Below, piece after piece: positions 44,559 to 54,711 of a DNA stretch of 64,000 bases. Within the stretch, counting starts at the first letter, position 1. Each line of letters starts with the position of its first letter. Position numbers and translations under genes: made by a program. The notes under the pieces are model-generated. The model saw nothing but the letters and a program-made list of their open reading frames with translations. It ran no database searches and was not told the DNA's origin. This stretch comes from Neoarius graeffei (lineage: Eukaryota; Chordata; Actinopteri; Siluriformes; Ariidae): NCBI RefSeq assembly GCF_027579695.1, contig NC_083596.1, forward strand, positions 11,174,798 through 11,238,797. The letters run 5' to 3'.

Positions 44559-46478
44559 CTTCTTTCCTGTGGAGCCAGTCTTGGACAAACAGGATCGGCC
44601 CAGGGACAGGTATCCACCGATTACTTCGATTTCTTCTACCGCCGGGTAGCGCTTTTTCAGTAGCGTGCCTAGGTGGGCATAAGGAGCCTCCGCAGAGGAC
44701 GGTGACCCCTGTGGCACTGTAGCAGGCTCCTGGGTAGGCTCCGGGGCAGGAGGAGTGCTAGGCTGGGGCTCAGTCCTGCGCTTTGGGACAACTGTAAATG
44801 TGTTTCCTTTCCTCCTTTGCACCATAGGGCTGGGGAAAGGCGGCGAGGATTCCACCACTAGGTCATCAATGTTAGTAATGGGCAGTTTCTCGAGAGCCGG
44901 CTCGTGAATAAGGGGTGTTGTTGATTTTGTGAGCGAATCAGCCGCAGGGGGTGACAGGATGATAGTGGGCGAGCTGGGTTTTTCAGGATGTATCAGGTCA
45001 GTTTTGTCTGGCACCGGTGGTATGGGAATTTTTTCTGGAGATGGGGAAGCTGGACTGGGTGTTGGCACTGAAGGCTCCTCCGCGTGTGGGTAAGCAGGCG
45101 AGAGAACGGGGCTGGAGGGCGCAGTGTTGCCGGGGGCCGACGGGACCCCGTGCCGCTTGGGGATGACGGTGAAAGAGTTGCGGGACTGGAGGCGCAGGTT
45201 GGCGAGGGCACGAGCCTGGACGTCGCTGGCAGGCAACGTAGACAGATCCGGGCGCGGTGAAGGCCGGATCTCAAATCTGGTTGAAATAAGGGGCAACGTG
45301 GCGCTCGCCAAGGACTCGGCACGGGCACAGTGGCTCTCCGGAGAGCATGGCACCTTAGCTTTGGACACCTCATCGGTGCTGTCCCAGTCTCTCTCTCTCA
45401 CAGGTTTGGACTGGCCCCTCTCTATCTCGTCTCTGCGGCCCCCTACGACCTCAAAGCGACGTCGGAAGGAAGACACCGACTGAGGGGATCCAGGGACAGG
45501 ACTGCTGTCTTCAGAACTATTAGGAGACTCGTGATGTTTCCTTTCAGAAGACTGGAAGACTGACTGGCTGTAGGATGCTGGGATGCGAACAGGAGAGCCA
45601 GGTTGTGGGCACGGGGCACATTTTGGCACCACATCTGGATGATAGAACCTGGCTCGGGGACGCGACAGGACAGGACTCGTGTCCAGGTCTAGGAGGTTCT
45701 CTGAGCTCCGGGACTTCCCGTGCAACTTGCCGTATTTCCGGTCGAATTTCTGCAGCATGCGACTGACCGTGCCCTGCGCCTGCGCCAGGTCCGAGAGCTC
45801 GCTGCTCGCCCGACCCAGCGTGCTCAGGTTCTCCTCGCTTTTGCTCAGCGCCGTGTCGTAGATCACAACCTCCTTGGCGTGGATCTCGGTAACCGGACTA
45901 CCCGTGCGCTCCAGCAGGTCACTCAGAGAGCTGTATCCGCTCACGGTGCCGTTCTGCTGCGTCCCGGAGGCGCGGAAGTAATCCGGGTCGGACTCGATGA
46001 TGATGATGTTCTCGGCCCGGATGGTTCGTATCCCGGGCACAGAGCTGTACATTTCTAAAATGTGCTGCAGCGGGCGAGATGTGGTGTCGCGCTCCCGGCG
46101 CTTCTTGCGCTCCTTTTCCAGCTTGATAAACGGGTTCTCCTTGATGGGACCCAGGCTCTCCTGGAGCACGCCGTTGTCCGTTATTGTTTTCTCAGCTGCT
46201 CTGTCGCTGGGCTCTTTTGTTTTCTCCGGTGATGCGGCGGCCGCTGCGCTCCGCTTTCCCGCAGGAGTAATGGTGTAGGTCCGGTTAGAATGCGCTCCGG
46301 TAACCTCATCCTTACCGCTTCCCGTTAGCTCGCCATTAACCCGAGAAGACACCGAGTCGACACCTGGCCCAGACCCGCCGCCCTTCGCTTTCCTCCGCTC
46401 CAGCAGCTCTCGTTTCCAGGCCGGCATTCTCGAGCCCTCCTTGCCTGCCTCTTGGCGGAGGATATCCCCGGCCGACAT
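44559..46478 (-). CDS. tprn: Taperin, large first coding exon (partial gene)
   Basis: Taperin is an actin- and protein phosphatase 1-associated protein of hair-cell stereocilia bases; human TPRN mutations cause deafness DFNB79. The exon gives 640 residues. Conserved blocks in order are MPAWKRELLERRKAK (residues 18-32), SLGPIKENPF (about 108-117), SVPGIRTIRAENIIIIE (about 146-162), EIHAKEVVIYD, VSRMLQKFD, FEIRPSPRPDLSTLPASDVQ and SRNSFTVIPK (about 400-440), GNTFTVVPKRR, and LKKRYPAVEEIEVIGGYLSL near the end. The start at 46478 (MSAGDIL) is preferred: a further in-frame ATG upstream lies in a (CTCGT)n repeat that would add only SRLVSSRLV. The exon ends AAGAAG|GTAAAA at 44559/44558, exactly where human taperin continues as K-I-S-F; the open frame runs nine codons into the intron. 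Middle parts are Pro/Ser-rich and disordered. The paralogue PPP1R18 (phostensin) is less likely given the neighbour TMEM203. Confidence 0.92.
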
Positions 46479-46508
46479 GACGAGACGAGACGAGACGAGA
46501 CGAGACTG
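46476..46508. repeat. (CGAGA)n short tandem repeat at TPRN start
   Basis: Five or six CGAGA units on the plus strand lie just upstream of the chosen ATG, so they fall in the 5' UTR. Their length sets whether an upstream in-frame ATG remains connected. Confidence 0.85.
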
Positions 46509-46607
46509 AAACACCGACTCGGAGCAACCAGAAGCGTTCAGGAAGCGGTTATTCGCGCATCTTTCTCGTCCTTTTGCTCATTCTTCTCGCGTGATGCTGC
46601 CTGTACA

Positions 46608-46735
46608 GCGTTACCACGCCTCCTAGCTGTACCACGCCTCCTGTCTGTACAACCTAACCCTGCCTCCTGGCTCTACCACGCCTCCTGGCTGTACAATCTA
46701 ATCCTGCCTCCTGCTTGTACCCCGCCTCCTGCACC
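46608..46735 (-). promoter_or_regulatory. Tandem GC/KLF-type boxes upstream of TPRN
   Basis: Six spaced copies of (A/T/C)(C/G)CCTCC, three of them as 'ccACGCCTCC', alternate with 'ctgtac' spacers in an irregular 20-36-bp repeat 130-260 bp upstream of the TPRN ATG. CCACGCC is a KLF/Sp-family core. A CpG-rich TSS probably lies nearby, but no TATA box is evident. Function is inferred from position and motif only. Confidence 0.4.
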
Positions 46736-46739
46736 TGTA

Positions 46740-46930
46740 ATCACTAACGTCATTCTTTACTCTCCAAACCTGCCTCTCATTCGCTCTTGGCTTGAGCTTC
46801 TTTTATGGACACGCCCACTCGATATTAAATACGAGTTTGTTATCATAAATGTCATAATACAATTCTTTATGTAAAAGTAACTTTTCTAATTGTTTATTTC
46901 TCTCTCTCTCTTTTTATTTTATAAGTTTGG
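46740..46930. other. Unassigned TPRN upstream spacer
   Basis: No recognised feature beyond a short CT run at 46900-46912. Confidence 0.4.
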
Positions 46931-47400
46931 ATATTTGATCCAGTCTAGAAGCAGGTGTTTGACATTTTCTTTTACACCACAAGAGGTTTAAAAAAAAATG
47001 GTGTGGTATTTTCCAGATCTGAGTCTTGTAATTATCCTTTGTTTGTTTGTTTGTTTGTTTGTTTGTTTGTTTCTGTGGTGTGTGTGTTGTAATATTTGCT
47101 TCAAGTTGGTACCAGTTTGGGATTTTTCCCATCTGCCTTGCCATCTTTGATATGTTTTGTGATATGAAAAGTCGTAAAAGGGTAATGAATGCCATAATAG
47201 GTTTTATTTCCTGATTTTTTGGCCAACTGATCAGCCATTTCATTTCCTTTAATAGCTACCCACATGAGCTGGAATAAAAAAAAAAACACCTTACCACCCA
47301 TAAGATATCAGAAATCTAATAATTCTATGTCATTATCTTCCTTTTGAATTTTTTTCTAAGACAGACAAGGAATCAGACAATATCACACTCGCTCTTGGAG
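46930..47400 (-). pseudogene. LINE RNase H domain remnant
   Basis: On the minus strand, 'SDSLSV' lies near 47375. It is followed by AIKGNEMADQLAKKS (about 47208-47255), where GNE.AD.LAK is the hallmark C-terminal block of LINE RNase H domains. The following frame includes LLWCKRKCQTPASRLDQ. A (TTTG)n microsatellite (47039-47073) lies inside. RNase H suggests an I/Nimb-like LINE. Stops make it non-functional. Confidence 0.65.
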
Positions 47401-48032
47401 CTTCGAGACACGCCTATTCTTTTTTACACATCGCCCCGCCCACTTTATTCATCTCTTTCATTCTCTATTATAAATTCCAACGTCACATCCGCCCAGCCAC
47501 ACCCTCGTTTTATTTACAAACAAAATTAACCTTGAGGATAAAAGAAAACCCTAGGGTATTTATAGACCTACAGTATGTTTTAACAGAGTAAAGCTCAAAG
47601 AACCTGGGACTGATCAAAAATACTGACCTTTATAAATAAAATAGTCTAAACTCTTTGTAAATCAGAACATTTCATTTCATTTCATTTCATTGTCTTTCTA
47701 ATGGAAACCAGCTGGGAGAAATAAACATGCCTCATGATCCAGTTGTAATCAGATTATTTAGCCTCAGGCGACATAAATACAGATAGGCTGTATCTATTAG
47801 GGACTGACTTATGATATAGCTGAATATGGAATACAATGGAAATAAGTATTTTCACTTTCTTGTGTCATCCATGTATTTTTAATGTATTTACAATTGTTTG
47901 TATGTATATACATTGAATTTACTAAATAAAATCAATCAGTACGTCTTTAGGGGCGTTTCTGACTATAAGAAATTATTTAAATAAGCTATATATTCTTTTA
48001 AACCTGACTCATGTCAATATATATATATAAAT

Positions 48033-48063
<31 letters not shown>

Positions 48064-49320
48064 TCTATTCTAGGTTGTGGGTGTGGTGTAGTGGCTTTGT
48101 ACAGCTGTGACTTTTACACAATGGGCTGTAGCACATACAACATGGCCATGAGCAGTCATAAATAACATCCAGCCAAAGTTCAGTTACAATAAAAAGTCAG
48201 AGTCCTTCTGTGTAATGATTATGTAATTCCAAACACAGGAAATTGTCCATTTAAAAATCTGTACCCTTGTAGTCTGTGTTTAATGTCAAAGTCTCAGGAT
48301 TGTTCAAATCTGGAAACCATTTAAACTAAAAAAAAAAAAAAGCTGACATGATGTCTCATACAAATAGACACTGATGACATTAAATAAGTGTAAATATATA
48401 TTAAATAAATCAAATCAGGTTGTCATCAGTTTGTTTTAGTGTTCTTCTACTCTTGTAAAATGTAAAGCTTTTTAGCCACATGGCATGTAAAAGGTGTGCT
48501 ATAGCAATTTATTTTTATAATAATAAAAATGTGTGTACGATAATAATAAAAATAAGTGTTGTGCTACCAGCTGGTCATAACTGGATTCTGATCATCCTAG
48601 AGCGATGTGATAATCAGCACTAAACTGATTTTGCAATAGTAGACATTTCAGAGAACCGAATCATTTCCAAATGATTCCTAAAATAATGAATTTGAGTCAT
48701 TTATCTTGCACAGCAGCGCCATCTGGCGGTCAGTCCATGCTCAGTACACCTGTGGATTGGTTTGGTAAACACACAAAGCCACCACATACTACAGTATTAA
48801 TTTAAAGCCTTGTCTAGCTCATTTTATTTTTTATAAATATTTAACCTTCCACCTCAGACTGACTAATTACTATATGAAACTTTATAATATTCAGTGTTTT
48901 GTTTCCAAAACTTAGTGACATTTGAAAAAGCTTGCATCATATTGAATATTTTCTCAAGTGAAATATATTGATACACTTCCAGCTTTTATTGTAGCTACAA
49001 TCCCAAATTCACTAAAATAAACTCAATTTTAATTTCATTTTGCTACAAATCTGTGCAATTGTATGCAACTACGTTCATTTAAGCGAGTTTTGCGGGTAAA
49101 AACGTAACCATTTAGTCTAAATTTGAACACATGCAGGAGTTAAGCAGATCAGACCACTTTGAAAATACAAAGTTAATTCGGACTTAAAAGTCACTAAAAT
49201 GACACTCTGTAGAGTCACTGAAAACACAATAAGAAAAAGAAATTATGAAAAAGAAATGCTTTACCTGAGGTCAAGTTTATGGAAAATGATAGAGAGTTTA
49301 TAGGAATTATGGAGAAGACA
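47400..49320. other. Intergenic region between LINE remnant and TMEM203
   Basis: AT-rich with a (GA)n run at 48034-48063 and an A run at 48328-48341. The only notable motif is the CTCF-like site at 48716-48729. No exon of either neighbour was identified. Confidence 0.5.
48716..48729 (-). promoter_or_regulatory. Candidate CTCF-binding motif
   Basis: Minus strand CCGCCAGATGGCGC matches the vertebrate CTCF core CCASYAGRKGGCRS at 13 of 14 positions. It stands alone in low-GC DNA about 1 kb downstream of TMEM203 and 2.2 kb upstream of TPRN. Binding is untested. Confidence 0.45.
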
Positions 49321-49342
49321 AATGAAAGTGTATGTACGTCAG

Positions 49343-49348
49343 TTTATT
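49343..49348 (-). terminator. Likely TMEM203 polyadenylation signal
   Basis: AATAAA on the minus strand, 390 bp past the TMEM203 stop, followed by a GT-rich stretch. It would give a short 3' UTR. Confidence 0.5.
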
Positions 49349-49740
49349 CACAATATATACACACACGCACACACACATGGTCTTGTCATTACATAGACGG
49401 AATAGGAGCAACATCATTCTGAGAGAGAGAGAGAGAAAGGAACATCATTCAGCATTTAGGACATCGGAAATAAAAAAGAAAAGCAAAACGAAAAACATGC
49501 GCACACACCCACAGTGGATTTACGGGCTGCAATGACACCGTTTATACATTTGAGCCAAAACCATACTTAAAAAAAAGAAAAAAAAAGTATGAATATCATT
49601 TACACTGCAGCTCTGAACTGTACCCAAATCGCTTTCTGATTTAAAATGTACACATGAGCAAATAACGATTAAAAACATTGATTCAAGTTCACATGAGTAA
49701 AGTCAAACAGTTAAAATGGCAATGGTCGGTCATGTCCACA

Positions 49741-50154
49741 TTAATTCACACGGCATGCGCGGATCATGAGCAGCTGCAGGAGGACGAACAGTGGCGAGAC
49801 TACGAGGCCGAAGAGCAGGTCACGCGTCTGATTGGAGCCAGCTAGTTTCTGGCAAAGCAGCACCTCACACACCAGTTTGAGGCTGAGGACGGTGAGCACC
49901 CAGAGCAGACGCAGAACCGCCAGCCGCTCCTCGCCTTCCTGATACAGGCGGATGGAGACGATGGCCGTGAAGTAGGTGCTGAGGCCGTCTGCGGCGAACA
50001 GCGGCACGAACACCAGCCACCAATTCAGGTCGGGCACCTTGTCCACACGCAGAGCCACGAGCATGCTGAATACGAGCAGTGCGCCAAGATGGAGGAAGAG
50101 CTCGAAGGTGGCAAAGCCGAGCCACTGAACCAGCTCACGCAGAGAGAACAGCAT
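49741..50154 (-). CDS. tmem203: Transmembrane protein 203, complete single-exon gene
   Basis: TMEM203 is a small multi-pass ER membrane protein linked to calcium homeostasis (STIM1) and STING signalling. The 137-residue frame starts MLFSLRELVQWLGFATFELF and ends LLQLLMIRACRVN, both nearly identical to mammalian TMEM203 (136 residues). Four hydrophobic segments are visible: about residues 14-34, 47-69, 80-103 and 114-132. The conserved FAADGLSTYFT and RLAVLRL.WVLTVLSLK blocks are present. The ATG is clean and family length supports it. It is intronless, as in mammals. It lies 3.3 kb upstream of TPRN on the same strand, the human gene order. GC content is markedly above the surroundings. Confidence 0.97.
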   Translation of the reverse strand: MLFSLRELVQWLGFATFELFLHLGALLVFSMLVALRVDKVPDLNWWLVFVPLFAADGLSTYFTAIVSIRLYQEGEERLAVLRLLWVLTVLSLKLVCEVLLCQKLAGSNQTRDLLFGLVVSPLFVLLQLLMIRACRVN

Positions 50155-50159
50155 GGTGT

Positions 50160-50607
50160 GATGCGACTCGGACTGCTTTAGGGGATGTTAGGCCAGCAGC
50201 TCACCAAGACTGGATCATTATTTTGCCTTTTGGATTCTGAAATGATAAAAAGACAGAATGAATCAGTGAATCATTTATAATGGATTATTTAAAAAAATGA
50301 ATAAATCCATGTACAGGTCCACACCCTACAAACTGACTATTACTACAAGAATAGGATTCTGTGCCAGATTTAAAAAAAAAAAAACACGCATGATGGGGGA
50401 AATTATGGAATGATGCCATCGGAAAACACAACAGTAATTTCATTACGTTGATAAATGATGATCATCCTTCTCAGTCTAAAAAAAAAAAATTTCACAAGTA
50501 AGCTGTCTTTTTAGTCACATTAACACCATGTTTTAATAGTAATTTGGAATAGCTTTATGAGTAAGAGCTCAAGAATCAGTGCAGCAGGAAGGAAAACACA
50601 ATGGGCT
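50160..50607. other. TMEM203 5' flank
   Basis: A likely short 5' UTR and promoter, with no TATA box or clear motif. A runs at 50370-50383 and 50477-50489. Confidence 0.45.
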
Positions 50608-50611
50608 TTAA

Positions 50612-51287
50612 AGGGCATATTCTGGACCAATTTCGTTTTTTTTTTTATATGAAAGTATGTCCCTTTACACACTCATCCAGAAGGGTAATTTTGCACAAGG
50701 CCATCTGTCTACAGCAGAAAAAAAAATAACAAAACGTGTCTGGAAAAATCCCAAGGGAGTCTGGAGCCAGATTCGTGACGTCACCTACGGAAGCGCCAGC
50801 AGGCTATGCGAGCTTTGCACGGTTTCAGTGCACAGCCTGTGTAGACCAAGCGCTTCCATTTCTCTCTCATTGTCCGGTCTTTTGGGAAACGATGAGTACT
50901 AATCCCATCAAGATTGGTGTTGCTACACCCTCCTACGATACATCTGTTAGCCATTTTAATAATTACGCGATAACGTTGAAGAAATTTGCAGAAAACCACC
51001 AGGTCGTTTTCTCAAACAAACCAGCGCTGGCGTAGGATTCAGAATGAGGCGTCCCGCACGCGACGTCACGAAAATCAATGTTTGCCGGGAAATCCAAATG
51101 CCAAGTTTTTTTCAGAGGCGGACCAATTCGCCTCAAATGGCTTGATTTCAACTGAATTTTTCTGGTATTGCGCAAGGTAAAAAAAAATTGCAGAGAATGC
51201 AGAATGTGACAGATATTTGACCAAAGTTTAATATAAAATAGGAGAATTACATTGATCTTGCTCCTGAATTTACCCGTGATATGCACT
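50612..51287 (-). mobile_element. TTAA-flanked Kolobok-like element with THAP fragment, family C copy 3
   Basis: TTAA at 50608-50611 and 51288-51291. The 676-bp unit is inverted relative to 29623-30257, with ends AGGGCATATTCTGGACC and AGTGCATATCACGGG. It lies about 450 bp upstream of TMEM203 and directly abuts a Tc1-type remnant. Confidence 0.87.
50781..50954 (-). pseudogene. THAP-type zinc-finger fragment (Kolobok), copy 3
   Basis: Frame MANRCIVGGCSNTNLDGIST then HRFPKDRTMREKWKRLVYTG is the same 57-codon fragment as at 29958-30131. It has only a handful of substitutions and no stop, so both copies retain the reading frame and the HRFPKD/W landmarks. The second half of the THAP fold is missing here too. 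Confidence 0.75.
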
Positions 51288-51294
51288 TTAAGCA

Positions 51295-51842
51295 CAGGTA
51301 AAGAAATAGTGTTGACCAAAAATGGCTTAAAAAAATGATGTGAAATGAAATATTTCAACATTTTAAAAAAATGCTATAAACAGTAATCACTAAACCATAA
51401 TAAATGAAACAAAGTTAATATATGGTGCGAGACGACCCTTTACTTTAAAAAAAAAAAAACTCGTAGTCTGAGGTCCAGTGAGTGCAGTTTTATAAGGAAA
51501 TAAGCTGTAGGTTTTACTGAGCATCTTCCAGAACCAGCCCCAGTTCTTCTGGACACTTTGACTGTCACACTCGCTTCTTCATTTTGCACCAAAACCCAGC
51601 AGCCTTCATTATGTTTCCTTTTTCAATCTGAAAAGTGTGCTCTTATATAATATGCTGCTCAGATACAGGCTTTTTTTTCTGTAACATTTAAATTTTGTGC
51701 TGGAAAATGAACGAATGTTTGGAACTCTAAAATGTTTTTGTACTGACTCGAGAAGTCATAAAATATAAATCTATAACAAAAAGTTTGTATGGAAGAAAAA
51801 AAAAAAAAAACAGGGTGCCTAAAACTTTTGCAGAGTACTGTA
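51295..51842 (-). mobile_element. Tc1-type non-autonomous element (ACAGTACTGTG ends), copy 2
   Basis: The outer end 'ggtgcctaaaacttttgcag' with 'agtactgta' is at right. The body ('accagccccagttcttctgg', 'accaaaacccagcagccttc') matches 33842-35251 inverted. The other end is lost against the Kolobok-like element. Confidence 0.7.
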
Positions 51843-51844
51843 CA

Positions 51845-52050
51845 TGCATACGTTACAGGTTGATCACCCGGATAGTGCAAAGCTCATTCCCAAAACAGCT
51901 CATTTGCATTTAGTGACGCCCACAAAATTCCATAAAAGGTCAAGTACATAGACAACTGAGAGTGTGATCTGAGAGATGAGGGTCAAGATAAAACAAAGTG
52001 AAAGGGTTTTTTTTTTTTTTTTGCTTGTTTTTTTTCTCACTTCCATGCCA
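51845..52050. other. Short spacer
   Basis: Includes the minor repeat 'ctcatttgcatttagtgacg' shared with 28045-28085, and a T run at 52008-52022. Confidence 0.5.
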
Positions 52051-52309
52051 ATATCTCATCTCATCTCATTATCTCTAGCCGCTTTATCCTGTTCTACAGG
52101 GTCGCAGGCAAGCTGGAGCCCACCCCAGCTGACTACGGGCGAAAGGCGGGGTACACCCTGGACAAGTCGCCAGGTCATCACAGGGCTGACACATAGACAC
52201 AGACAACCATTCACACTCACATTCACACCTACGCTCAATTTAGAGTCACCAGTTAACCTAACCTGCATGTCTTTGGACTGTGGGGGAAACCGGAGCACCC
52301 GGAGGAAAC

Positions 52310-53672
52310 TAGGGTTGGGCGGTATCCAAATTTTGATACCTTTAAACTGTCTCTGTGTTTTCCCGGGGTATACGGTATTACCGAGAAAAAAAATATTTTG
52401 TTTCGGCCTACTGTGTAACGTGCGCCTATACCGGCGGACCTTGTTAAGACCTGCGCCTATGCCTCAAATGTACTATTTAAAAGCAGCATAGCGAATTATG
52501 TGCATTGTGGTATGGATTAAGCAGCAAAGCGAATTTTGTGCATTGATGAATGGATTAAGAGATATTTCAAAGCATCACGCAACTCTTCCTTCATCTTGAA
52601 AATAGCATTCAACTGTCGTTTACACATGTCTGCGTTGAAACGCCATTTGCAGCACTATTTCACCTACTCCATCAAAAAAAGTACACGATGAGCAGGATCA
52701 TACCCTTTCAAGCATGGGAAATAAAAAAAAGAAAAGAAAAAGAATCCAAGTCCGTTTAGACTGCGCGATAAACCATATTCTTCAGCGCAAATGAGGCGAA
52801 CCTAATTCAAATGCGTGATAGCTGCACAAGGCAAAATCATATGGGCCCACGTCATGCCATGGCGGGGAAATTAATAATCAAATGGCCTTACCTTGCTTAA
52901 AACGTTGTCTTGATCACATAACTCCTTACAATTATTCCACTTAAATCCATACGGTTTAACACACCCAACAAAGATAGCAAGCGCATTGCTAATTCCCACC
53001 AGAAACCTAACGGTTTACGCTACGATGTTTTCTTCCGTTTCTTCAGTAGATGACATTTCAAACGTTTATTACCCACATCCCAAATGTCATACGTTATATT
53101 ATTTTACCTTGTTGTTACTCATGTAACCTACTCAAAACGCAACTCATTGGAGAGATCTCATGGAAGTGGAGTACCCCGGGCTATGGTGTGCCTTAGGGGA
53201 CATATTAGATTTTTTCGATTTTTCTTCTTACATACTTTACACACAGCTTCATCTGTGTTTGCTGGCTCTCCCTTTTCGTTTGGTTTGAAACCAAAATACT
53301 GCCACACTGCCGATGTTGTTTTTTTTTTTTGCCACTAACTCGTTATCTTGACTTGCCATCTTTCAACCGCGGTCTCAGTCTCTTGCGAAGCTTTCTGTCA
53401 GACTCCAAATGTCACGCAGGGTTGCCATGGTAACGACATAAACAACCCTGCACGCGATGAGAACTTCTTTAGGAAATTGATAGAATTAGTGAAAATACGA
53501 TCACACAGTTATTCGGGATGATCTTCAATTTATTATTTTATATTATGACCTCATGTACTCCATATTTATTTAGATATTATATATTTTTTTAAAATGACGG
53601 TAATGAGACCGATACCGTTGGTACTTTTGGATACCTCGGGATACCTTCTTACCGTAATACCGCCCAACCCTA
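52310..53672 (-). mobile_element. Non-autonomous hAT element (TAGGGTTGGGCGGTAT ends)
   Basis: TAGGGTTGGGCGGTAT and its perfect complement terminate a 1363-bp unit. The 8-bp GAGGAAAC lies on both sides (52302-52309, 53673-53680). It codes only for a BED-finger start on the minus strand. The rest is non-coding, consistent with an internal deletion of a ZBED-type hAT. Confidence 0.95.
53215..53359 (-). pseudogene. BED-type zinc-finger exon remnant of hAT transposase
   Basis: From ATG at 53359: MASQDNELVAKKK, then a frameshift in a long A run (about 53319-53330). The continuing frame carries SAVWQYFGFKPNEKGEPANT and EAVCKVCKKK. W.YFGF..NEKGEP and C-x2-C are the BED finger of ZBED1-like hAT transposases. 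No H pair or catalytic core follows. Confidence 0.7.
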
Positions 53673-53893
53673 GAGGAAACCCACGCGGACACGGGGAGAA
53701 CATGCAAACTCTGCACAGAAAGGCCCTTGCCGGCCACGGGGCTCGAACCCGGACCTTCTTGCTGTGAGGCACCAGCGCTAACCACTACACCACCGTGCTG
53801 CCCTATTATTATTATTCTTTTTTATGCCATTAAAAAGTTCTCTTTATTCTACTTAGTACCATTTGTACAGATTTAGTATTGATAATACACTTA

Positions 53894-54568
53894 TGCCGCT
53901 TTTCCACTACAAACGCGGCTGAGCCGTGCGGTGCTGAGTTGGGCTGAGTCGAGCTGAGTGGGGCTGTTGGGGTTGCATTTCGACTACAACCGCGCTGAAC
54001 CGTGCTGGCTGGAAGTGGGTGGACACATTGGGTGGAGTTAGCGAAAGTGGGTGGACGTCACGTGATGTCGTTAAGCAGCGCAAACAGTGACATCAGTGAT
54101 CTTTTAAGCGGTAGTCTCACGACCCGAATAGTAAACAATAAACATGGAGGACATGGAGTCGTTAGTGTTGCTGGTCTTGGTGCTGTGGCTTGTTGTCACC
54201 GACAACGCCAACAGATACTGGCAAGAGCGTATAGATGAGGCGAGGCGCATAAGGCTTCAGAAATTCTTGTAATTCGTAATTCTTCTTCTTCCGGGTTTGC
54301 GGTGTTTACAGATCCCAGCGTGCTCGCGGGGTGTGTGTGGGCATGTGAGGACACTCCTCCTCACCAATCAGTGCACAGGGGAGTGTCTGCTCACGCCCCC
54401 AGCCTCACTCGGCTCGCTTTGGCTCGCTTCAGCCCCACTCCAAAACCGTGCGAGTTTTAGGGGCTAAGCAGAGCTGAAGCGAGCCGAGTCGTGCTGTTTT
54501 TTGGTAGTCGAAACGCGAGCCGTGTCGGGCTGAAGTGAGCTGAAGCGAGCTGAAAAAGGGTAAGGGCC
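53894..54568. mobile_element. Non-autonomous Harbinger-like element, copy 2
   Basis: Same family as 1094-1764 (left end TGCCGCTTTTCCACTAC, preceded by TTA). The right terminal repeat has lost 'gtggaaa', leaving 'aagggtaagggcca', and the right TTA is not clear. The MESLVLLVLVLWLVV frame is preserved here and preceded by an extra 'catggagga'. Confidence 0.7.
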
Positions 54569-54711
54569 AATAATTCCATGTGCCATGATTAAACAGTCAA
54601 CACAGCACCATCCTGAAACTTTCCTTTGGACCACAATGGAAATAAGTGTTTTACACTTTGTGTTATCCTTGGTTTTAGTTTCATGTAATTAGTGCAATTG
54701 TACATTAGTAT

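Larger units (their letters stand above)
52052..53804 (-). repeat. tRNA-derived SINE, copy 7, split by a 1.36-kb hAT element
   Basis: The tail part is at 52052-52309 and the head part at 53673-53804, reverse orientation. The parts join at 'ggaggaaac|ccacgc' with GAGGAAAC duplicated by the hAT insertion. Confidence 0.95.

Noticed and set aside
44993-46278. Several frames on both strands inside TPRN
   Set aside because: They are shadows of the GC-rich taperin exon in other frames.
46512-46514. Upstream ATG as TPRN start
   Set aside because: It would add residues encoded by a (CTCGT)n repeat; the ATG at 46478 opens the sequence that leads into the conserved taperin N-terminus.
49865-50125. 86-codon frame overlapping TMEM203
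   Set aside because: Alternate-frame shadow; the TMEM203 frame is conserved end to end.
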